Positions 15,068 through 22,900 of a DNA stretch of 36,205 nucleotides are shown here, one piece after another. Each line of letters starts with the position of its first letter. Position 1 is the stretch's first letter. Source of the stretch: Bacteroidales bacterium (lineage in GTDB: Bacteria; Bacteroidota; Bacteroidia; Bacteroidales; Tenuifilaceae); NCBI GenBank assembly GCA_018056955.1, contig JAGPEQ010000020.1:1-36205 (forward strand), read 5' to 3'. The position numbers and the translations under genes were made by a program. The notes beneath the pieces are model-generated. The model was not told where the DNA came from and did not search any database. It saw only the letters and a list, made by a program, of their open reading frames with translations.

Positions 15068-15285
15068 CGCTCGGCGAAGTTTGCAACTTCGTCGAATTTA
15101 AATTGCTATCTCCCGATCGCATAAGCACTACAATTTTAATGCTTTTTCTTAAAGTAAAGTTAACCATATTACAGAATAAGCACCTAACAGTTAATGGTAT
15201 TTGTGCGGTCAGAGACCGCTGTTTGACTCCGTCAAGCTCACTTCGTTCGGTTAGAAACGACGAAGGCTAAAGACTTCGCCGAGCG
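15068..15285. repeat. 218-bp element bounded by a perfect 13-bp inverted repeat
   Basis: CGCTCGGCGAAGT (15068-15080) and ACTTCGCCGAGCG (15273-15285) are exact reverse complements. Inside are further small hairpins (GAAGT-TTGCA-ACTTC at 15076-15090; GCGGTC-AGA-GACCGC near 15205-15219). No protein frame is convincing. It may be a small non-autonomous (MITE-like) element. I see no clear target duplication at its edges. Confidence 0.45.
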
Positions 15286-15313
15286 AGGGGACAAAAGAGA
15301 ATGACCGAAAAAA

Positions 15314-15339
15314 TCACTAAAAAAGGGCTTCTCCCTTTT
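15314..15339 (-). terminator. Operon terminator built from the last codons of the lipoprotein gene
   Basis: On the minus strand AAAAGGG-AGAAG-CCCTTTT (7-bp stem) runs straight into TTTAG, where TAG is the stop codon. The same economy is seen at mltF. It should separate the operon from the IS and the orphan cassette downstream, supporting the view that the orphan is silent. Confidence 0.7.
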
Positions 15340-15985
15340 GCTCTTCCTTTATTACCTGAAAATAACCATCGTCATTTAATTTATAAGTTCTAAATGTTTC
15401 AAGTCCATCAGCATTTTCATGCCAAAGTATAGTTCCTTCCTTTGTGATTTTAGAGGTCACAATAGTAAAGGTAATTTTCTCATCTCGGGGACCATCATCA
15501 CGCATCCCCCAAAACAAACACACCACAGATAATGCCTTGCCATCTTTTGAAAAATTCCATAAATCGTAAAAAGTGGTTTCGTAGGCTACTACTTTTATTA
15601 TAAGGGATTCATACTTTGGGTTCAGTTCAATACGACCTATTGGAATTATCTTATTATTAAAATAGTGAATGTTTTCAACCCATTTTCCGTCTATCTTTTC
15701 ATCAGTTGTATATTTAAATGGTTCTTCTGGATAAAGTCCATAATATTGTGTAATGGTTTTAAGATTACCATTTTTATCAACATATTGTGGTTTTTTATCC
15801 TGGTTACGGATAATTATATCATTTGTAAATTTCCCATTTAGGCTATCATGGCTTGCTAAATCCAAAATATTCTCTATGGGTAAATCTACAGGCTTAAAGC
15901 TTTTTGTAAATTCTTTAAACTTTTCTTGAGATGAACATGCATTGCAGTATGCCAGCATTAAAAATGATAGAATTATGTTTTTCAT
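15317..15985 (-). CDS. Lipoprotein following the C39-like toxin tip; candidate immunity protein
   Basis: The start is set at ATG 15985 (MKNIILSF...), because this gives a proper type II signal peptide with lipobox CNAC and a 10-nt gap behind the 1305-aa gene. The longer frame from 16024 would overlap that gene and bury the signal. The protein is then 222 aa, beta-rich and not recognisable to me. It is unrelated to the lipoprotein at 11593-12192, yet occupies the same place behind a metallopeptidase-core/cysteine-hydrolase frame. A periplasm-facing immunity protein is the natural reading, by context only. It is the last gene of the seven-gene operon, and its final codons form the terminator at 15321-15339. 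Confidence 0.65.
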   Translation of the reverse strand: MKNIILSFLMLAYCNACSSQEKFKEFTKSFKPVDLPIENILDLASHDSLNGKFTNDIIIRNQDKKPQYVDKNGNLKTITQYYGLYPEEPFKYTTDEKIDGKWVENIHYFNNKIIPIGRIELNPKYESLIIKVVAYETTFYDLWNFSKDGKALSVVCLFWGMRDDGPRDEKITFTIVTSKITKEGTILWHENADGLETFRTYKLNDDGYFQVIKEEQKGEALF

Positions 15986-15995
15986 ACTTATATAA

Positions 15996-18900
15996 TTATT
16001 CACATTTACAATAAATTTCCACATATTTAAGGGTCACATCCTTTATATCCGACCATTTCCAAAGATTATCATTACCTTTATTATCTTCAAAAGCAGTGGA
16101 ATTGGTATCATAGCCCCCACTATTGCATGCTTCTCTCCAATCAAAACCATCTACTTTACCTTTTACTTTTCCGTATGGATCATCAACAATAAGTCCATCA
16201 TCAGTAACGTTCTGTAAACGAACTAAGTGCCCTTTACAAATAGGCCAAACTGATAACATAATTGCGCATCCAGATTCCAATCTTGGAAGCAATATATCTT
16301 TGATTTTTTCTTTATTGTCAGAAAATGAACCTTTGAATTCTTTGTATTGGTAACAAGCTCCAATATACTCAGCAACTTTCTGCCTTGCTATAGGTGTTGT
16401 CCTATCTCCGTAATTGTTGTCTTTTCGTAACTGTTCCAGATAATCTTCAAACTGCATCTTTGAGTCAGGACAGCTAATACCGAGGTATTCGAGGCACATA
16501 GCTTCAGATGTCAAGTTGCACATTCTATCAGCAACATCCTGTGATTGATTATTATTTCTTTGGTTATGATACGGCACCTTTTTCTGTAATTCCAAATATT
16601 TCGCTTTTTTCTCATTTATATCAGTAAGTTTTTCAATTCCTTTCCTAACTGTTGCAATTTCTGAAGGGGTTAATTCTGATTTAGTCATCAAGTACTCCCA
16701 AGTAGGAAATAAATATGTTTCAAAATCTTTCGCCTCTTCCTCCAATACAACAAAATGAAACAAAACATTGTCTGTTAGCGAGGGTAACTCAATAGCATTG
16801 TCTGGTTGTTTTAATTCATGGAATTGATAACGTACATACTTTTTATTGTCTTTTGTCCCAATGGTGTTAACCTTGCTTATTTCTGAAGGATCGATATTTA
16901 AAGCTGTACTATTGAATATGCTACTCCATCCAAAATTTCCAGAATAACCTTCATCAAAAGGAAATGGTTCCTCTAATTTATCCGAACAGGATAAATGAAT
17001 ATAGCTCAATTTTTGCCCATTGCCCAATTTAAAGTTTTTCATTGCCCATCTCTGGCATTTATCCTGTACAATTTTAAGCATTTTTTCTCCTTTTGAATTT
17101 GCTTCTCTAATCTGCTTAATAATATCTGGAATCTCAATCATCTCCCCCTCTTCCTCCTCTTCAGCCCATGCAAACCAGATGTTTTGTGGGTTATGGATAT
17201 AGTCCCATTGGTATTTGTTGAGCCGGGTGGCGGTGGTGCCGGAGTAATCCATCAGGTTATCGGTTGTGCCCTGCTGTAAATATACAAAATTTTTGGTGCT
17301 GAAGGTGTGGCGGAGGGAAAAAATTCCATGTCCCAACTCGTGGGCGGCGGTGCGAGCCAGTGTGGCGGCATCTACATTACCGTCGGCATCGGTGGGCACC
17401 ACCACAAAACCAAACTGGCGGTTAAAGGGCATGTAGCCCTGCAGGCCGCCATCGGCCTTGGGTACCAGGAACAGGTAGGCGGCCTCGGGGTTCAGCTTTC
17501 CATGCCAGTCCTTAAAGGCCGATATCACCCGGTTCATCTCGGGGTTGTAGGCGCTGAGCATCTCGTTGTCGGCATGGTCAAGGCCGTTGTCGCCCAGGTC
17601 AATGCCCGGGAAGCCGGAAATGGCCTGCACGTTCCAGCTTACTAACGCCTGCGAGTATATCTGGTTGAGGTAGTTTTGCAGCAGGCCAACCGTACCCTCG
17701 GTTACCCGGGTGCCGGATAAGGGTACCACGTAAAGGGTGAAACCCTTTTTCTGGTAGGTGGCAGTCCATAGCCCGCCGGCGTGAGCCTTCTTGTCGTCAA
17801 CGGAGTAGCTGGCCAGCATGGGGTACTCGTCGCCGGGGCTTGTTCCAATAAGGTTGTAGGTTTGCAGGGCAGTATTTGCACCTGTAGTGGGGGTAAGCGT
17901 TTTGCCATCGGCAAGCACCTTGAGGGCGGAGTATGCCAGGGAGTCGACCCCGCGGCGAACATGCATCTCAACTGGCTCGGGAATACCAGCGGCAAGTGCT
18001 TTCCATGGTAGCTTGTATAGTGTGCTATCAATGAATAGGTCGTTGTAGAGGTCGGAGTACTCCTTGATACGTAAGCTATCGTACCCGAACTGGGAACCCA
18101 TGGCAGGCGTAAACCATACCCTGAACCCCTTGAGCGTCTGGGCTGAGCCGGTATCGGGGCCTGATCCCACGCGGTAGGATTGTGCAGCGCCGTTATATAC
18201 CACCTGGGCCTTATCCATATTGCCATCGGCAGGAACAATGAGCAGGCAATCGTTACCACCCAAATGGGCAACAATTCGGCCTGTCCCTCCTGAGGTGTAA
18301 ACCCACACGGTGGAGTCGTTTACCACCACTACGGAATCGATATCGGAGTCAACAGTAAGGGTGTCGGTGAACTCCGGCCACGGGGAGGTTCCGGTTGAGT
18401 CCGGGTTTGAACCGCCACCGTTGCCCCCACCGGGTACGGGCTCGTTATCGCCAAACAGGGTAATGTTAACCGCATTGCGCTCCACCACCACCTCGCCCGA
18501 TGTGAGCTGCATGAGCTCATTGATGCCGATATCGGTAAAGGTAACTGCCAGCCCTGCGTTAACCAGGGGAAGCGAGGCAACACCCTTACCGGTAAATTTA
18601 CCACCACCCTGCTTGGTTACCTCGGTTACCTTAATGGGTATCAGTGCAGCCAGAAATACGTTGTTGGGTTTGAGCTGCTTTAGGGGTTGCGCCTGCTGTA
18701 CCACAAAGGGTGAGACAGAGTTGTCGCAGCTGCGCTGGGTATTAACCTTTTGCTTGGTGGTTATAGTTTGGGGTGGGGTAAAACCGCTTGACACAGTGCC
18801 ACAAACCGATTTAAGCTGTACCTGGTATGCGGTTGAGGCCTTAAGGCCTTTAACGGTTTTGGTATTTGTAGTTTCGGGCTTCAACTCTGACCATTTGGCG

Positions 18901-19913
18901 CTCTCATTGTCCCCCTCGCGGAACTGTGCCTGCCAAGCGGTACTACCCGGATCCGACACCACCTCAATGGCGAAGCTGTTCTGGGTTTCATCCTTAAGCG
19001 TGAACATGGTTGGGGGTAAACAGGCATCGCCAAACTGGAAAACACGAACCTCCGAGTAGCCGTTGTTCTTAAAAATCTCGTAGCCCTCAGTGTTGTAAGC
19101 CCTAACCCTAAAGGCGTAACGTTTGCCGGGAATAAGTGGCGGTTCGCCTGGCCCGTATAGCAATGAGGTTTGCTGTAAAGTGCGAGTAAACTTCAGGGCA
19201 TCGGGTGCTGTGGTAATGGCAATATTGGGGTCAACATCGCCAAGCAGCTCAACCATGGTAAACTCATACATGGTGTTTTGGGCCGATAGTGGCGAGGCTA
19301 TACCACCCGGAACCCATGAAAAGTTGATGAACTGGGGATTGGTAGCGTTTACTTTTTGGTTGTTTGCAGGGAACACTATACGTGGTGGCTCATTAAGCAG
19401 TAGCCAAACACCAGTACGGCCCACATTGGAAATGGGTACACCCCTGTTATACTCAAACACCTCCACCTTGAACTGGTAGTACCCTTCGGGTAACTTTCCC
19501 CCGCGGTAGAGCTCCTGCGGGCTCATACCTTCCACAATAATATTCTGGGGTCGTAAACATTCAGCAATGGTGCTTGAGGGTATAAGTACCGGGATACCCG
19601 TTTGAATATTCAAGGGAGCTGGTTTCCAGCTTGGGTTGGTGTAAATTTTTATGCCAGGCCCCTCAATGGTAAATCGCAAAAATACATCGATGCTGGTAAC
19701 CACAGGATCGCGCAGAAGCACTGTTGCCATAACACGTTGCTGGTCGGGCGCTGTGTAGTGGCTAAGGTAAACCGTGTAAGGCGGGGTAACATTTATGGTA
19801 GCCTGTACCGGGAAAACCTGCCCAATACCAGGTTTATGTATGAGTGATAGTATAACAGTTAGCCAGATAGCAATGTTACTTCTTAATTTAGTTCCTGTGG
19901 TTAAATGCCTCAT
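15996..19913 (-). CDS. Secreted FnIII/metallopeptidase-core protein with C39-like cysteine peptidase tip (candidate polymorphic toxin)
   Basis: A 1305-aa exported protein with its signal peptide cleaved near residue 31 (GIGQ). The N-terminal ~300 residues resemble the TANFOR region of large Bacteroidetes surface proteins. A fibronectin-III-like domain follows at about 300-390, with a Gly/Ser/Pro linker near 500. A zincin-type segment has HELGHGIFSLRH (His858, Glu859, His862, His869) and TTDNLMDYSG, then NPQNIWFAW and the acidic EEEEEGEM junction near 917-925. The tip (about 925-1305) is AT-rich and ends in a papain-like C39_2 pattern: CNLTSEAM (Cys1132), GHLV (His1229), DDPYG (Asp1245). The lipoprotein gene starts 10 nt later. 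The core-junction-tip order suggests a toxin whose tip is released by the metallopeptidase (inference). No T9SS C-terminal domain is seen. A housekeeping surface peptidase is the alternative. Confidence 0.8.
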   Translation of the reverse strand: MRHLTTGTKLRSNIAIWLTVILSLIHKPGIGQVFPVQATINVTPPYTVYLSHYTAPDQQRVMATVLLRDPVVTSIDVFLRFTIEGPGIKIYTNPSWKPAPLNIQTGIPVLIPSSTIAECLRPQNIIVEGMSPQELYRGGKLPEGYYQFKVEVFEYNRGVPISNVGRTGVWLLLNEPPRIVFPANNQKVNATNPQFINFSWVPGGIASPLSAQNTMYEFTMVELLGDVDPNIAITTAPDALKFTRTLQQTSLLYGPGEPPLIPGKRYAFRVRAYNTEGYEIFKNNGYSEVRVFQFGDACLPPTMFTLKDETQNSFAIEVVSDPGSTAWQAQFREGDNESAKWSELKPETTNTKTVKGLKASTAYQVQLKSVCGTVSSGFTPPQTITTKQKVNTQRSCDNSVSPFVVQQAQPLKQLKPNNVFLAALIPIKVTEVTKQGGGKFTGKGVASLPLVNAGLAVTFTDIGINELMQLTSGEVVVERNAVNITLFGDNEPVPGGGNGGGSNPDSTGTSPWPEFTDTLTVDSDIDSVVVVNDSTVWVYTSGGTGRIVAHLGGNDCLLIVPADGNMDKAQVVYNGAAQSYRVGSGPDTGSAQTLKGFRVWFTPAMGSQFGYDSLRIKEYSDLYNDLFIDSTLYKLPWKALAAGIPEPVEMHVRRGVDSLAYSALKVLADGKTLTPTTGANTALQTYNLIGTSPGDEYPMLASYSVDDKKAHAGGLWTATYQKKGFTLYVVPLSGTRVTEGTVGLLQNYLNQIYSQALVSWNVQAISGFPGIDLGDNGLDHADNEMLSAYNPEMNRVISAFKDWHGKLNPEAAYLFLVPKADGGLQGYMPFNRQFGFVVVPTDADGNVDAATLARTAAHELGHGIFSLRHTFSTKNFVYLQQGTTDNLMDYSGTTATRLNKYQWDYIHNPQNIWFAWAEEEEEGEMIEIPDIIKQIREANSKGEKMLKIVQDKCQRWAMKNFKLGNGQKLSYIHLSCSDKLEEPFPFDEGYSGNFGWSSIFNSTALNIDPSEISKVNTIGTKDNKKYVRYQFHELKQPDNAIELPSLTDNVLFHFVVLEEEAKDFETYLFPTWEYLMTKSELTPSEIATVRKGIEKLTDINEKKAKYLELQKKVPYHNQRNNNQSQDVADRMCNLTSEAMCLEYLGISCPDSKMQFEDYLEQLRKDNNYGDRTTPIARQKVAEYIGACYQYKEFKGSFSDNKEKIKDILLPRLESGCAIMLSVWPICKGHLVRLQNVTDDGLIVDDPYGKVKGKVDGFDWREACNSGGYDTNSTAFEDNKGNDNLWKWSDIKDVTLKYVEIYCKCE

Positions 19914-19969
19914 AGGTATTGGTCTAAGCTAAAATTGGTCAATAAAATGATTACATGTAATTTTACCTC

Positions 19970-22900
19970 CTACTGAACAACAATTCTTACACTTTCCGTA
20001 TGGTGGCCCGATGTAATTCTGACTAGGTAAATTCCCGGAATTGGATTAATTGCCGATGGTATCCTATAAATACTCTGACCACGGAACTCCTTGAGCAATA
20101 TTCTTTTGCCGTATAGTGTGAATATTTCAACCACGATATCGGCCTGGCTGTTCAGCTCCACCAGCAGTTCAAACTGTCCATTGTTTGGATTGGGGAAAGC
20201 CACAGTATTTTTGAAAAGCGGCAAATTGCTGCTAGCATTTCTTGCCTCTTTTGAAGGCCCAATGGTAATTTTCTTTTCGATGTACTGGTTGCAAGGGCCG
20301 CTATATGTCATTAGGCCAATGGTAAACAATCCCTCCTTCAAAGGAATCAGGAACAGGGAGTAGTCGGTTCGGTAGATTTCATTAAAGCTCTCGGCTGGAT
20401 ATAGCCATTGAATGGCTTGAGGTATAGGCCACGACATTTCGATAAGGACTATTGTGTCGTTTACTGAAGCTCTATCGGCAATAAGGAAATCGGCATCAAT
20501 TATTCCATTGTACGATTCAACCCTAATGGTATCGCGTCCAACGCATCCGTTGCCGTCAGTAACTATTAGGTAGTACTCCCCTGAGGCTGAAAGTTCAACC
20601 TTAGCCGTAGTGGCAGTGAACCCGTTGTTCGATAGCCACAGGTACGAGGTACCCGTTACTCCGGCATCGGCTATATAGGTTTGGTTTGTACAAAGCGTAA
20701 CCAGGCTAGGCAGCGATGGTTGCACTGAGGGTGGATCGGTTAGAGTGTAGGAACCGGATGTGGTACACCCATTGCTATCGGTAACAGTAACCGAGTAGAC
20801 TCCAGCAGGTACCTGTCCTGTTGAATCGGCCTGAACACCGTTTGACCACAGGTAGCTGTAGGGTTTAGTACCCCCGGTAACAATAACGCTAATTCCCGCA
20901 TCGGTACCCCCATAGCAGGTTGGGTTATGCACCACTGCCTTGCTAACAATAAGAGTATCGGGCTTTGATATTTCGTAGGTTTCTGCATGTGTGCAGCCAT
21001 ACAGGTCGGTTGCAACTGCCGTATACCTTCCTGCGGGTACGCCTATCAGCTGGCTACCGGTTACCCCATTGTTCCACTTTACCTCAACCCAATTTGTACC
21101 GGAAAATGCCTGAACGGTAATACTGCCATCGGCCGAGTAAGAACAGCTTGCATTAACCACCTCAACCAGCTCAAGGGTTGGTGGAGGCAAGTTGCTAATT
21201 GATGCTGTATCATCAACCGTACATCCATGACTATCGGTGATGCGGAAGGGATACCTGCCATTGGGTAGGCTGTGCAAGAGGTAACCGCTAGTGGGACAGT
21301 CAATAGCAGTACTATCGGGGAATTGAATGGTGTAGGGCGCAACCCCGCCAACGGGCGCAACCAGAACCGTATCGGTACAGGTTTTATCGGTAGCACCAGA
21401 GTTAAAGTTGTTCTGGAGCACCTGTAGTTTTGGTGGTTGCGATATGGTTATGGGTTTGCTTGTGGAACACCCATGATTATCGTATAGCCATATAGTGTAA
21501 TTGCCCGCAGTAAGGTTTTCCATTACGCTCAGCTCGGAGTTGGTGCCCTTAGGTAATATTTCATTGCCAGTGATGGCAAAGCTGTAGTGTGGGGTTCCTC
21601 CCGTAGCAGTAATCTCAGCCCTACCATCGCTTCCGCCATAGCATTGTACATCGGAAACCTTTACGTCAAGGGTTAATGAATCGGGTTCACCAATGGTAAA
21701 CCACTTTTGTACCTTGCAGCCCAGGCTATCGGCCACCTCAATGCTATATGCACCAGCTTTTAGCCCTGAAAATACGCCGTTGTTACTCTCAGCCCCAAGA
21801 AGGGTGTAACGATAACCACCCCAACCTCCAGTGGCATCGGCATCAACCTGGCCATTGGAATAGCCAAAGCAGGATGGCTGGTTTACCGTGAGTGGTAAAA
21901 GGTCGAGCAAATTGGCAGGCTCAGCAATGACAATTCCGTTAATTTCCTTTGTACAGCCATTTGAATCGATAATAGTTAAATCGTAGGTGCCAGCAGGTAA
22001 GTCAGAGTATTCAGCCGTTTTGGCGATGCCTTCCTTACTGCCTATTGTTTTCCCATTGCTTAATAGGGTAACCTGGTAGCTACCTACCCCACCAGCTATG
22101 CTCAATACTATCCTCCCGGTTGATGCCCCCTTGCAATCAACATTGAAAGGTATAACCGTTGCGGAAATAGGTTCGGGCTGAGTTACAGGATTTTTCACCT
22201 TAACCGAACAACCGCTGGAATCGGTTGCATACAAATAGCCAACACCAGCAGTCAACTGGTTGAATACCCGCTCAGGTTGCCAGTTAATACCATCGCTGCT
22301 GTATGTAAACGGGGGATGTCCTCCAAGTGCAACGTAAAGGGAAACCTCCCCATCGTTACCGCCAAAACACGAAACGTTTTTAAAGGTATCAACAGCGAGC
22401 ACAAACGAATCGGCAGGTTGGGTAATACTAACCAGTGTGGGATTAATAGTACAACCCAGTGAGTCCTTAACCCGTGCATAGTAGTTGCCGGCAGTAAGCC
22501 CGCTAAACACGCTATCGGCCGACCAGCTAAGGCCATTATCAACTGTATAGCTATATGGAGCAGTACCGCCAGCGGCTTTAATGGAAATAACGCCCTCGCT
22601 ACCGCTGAAGCAACGGTTGTGGGTGGTAGCTATGTTTTCCAGAACCAACTGGCTTGGCGAGGTGATGTTAACCTGAGGCAGGGCTATTGTACAGCCATTA
22701 GCATCCTTCCCTACAAGGTTATAGTAACCCTTACTTAACCCAGAAAATGTGTAAGTATTATAGGTAGGTCCAACGGTTGTGCTCCAGCCATCCTTTGAAA
22801 AGGTATAAGGTGGCGTTCCGCCGCTCCCCGAAACGGTTACCGAACCGTTGTTACCCCCATAACACGATACGTTGGTCTGCGACAATATACTGCCCGAAAC

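Noticed and set aside
15986-16024. Upstream 13-residue extension of the lipoprotein at 15317
   Set aside because: It overlaps the 1305-aa gene and would place residues ahead of the type II signal peptide. The Met at 15985 fits better.
15996-19913. T9SS C-terminal sorting domain on the 1305-aa protein
   Set aside because: The C-terminus is the C39-like domain and ends in IYCKCE. No type A or B sorting pattern is present.
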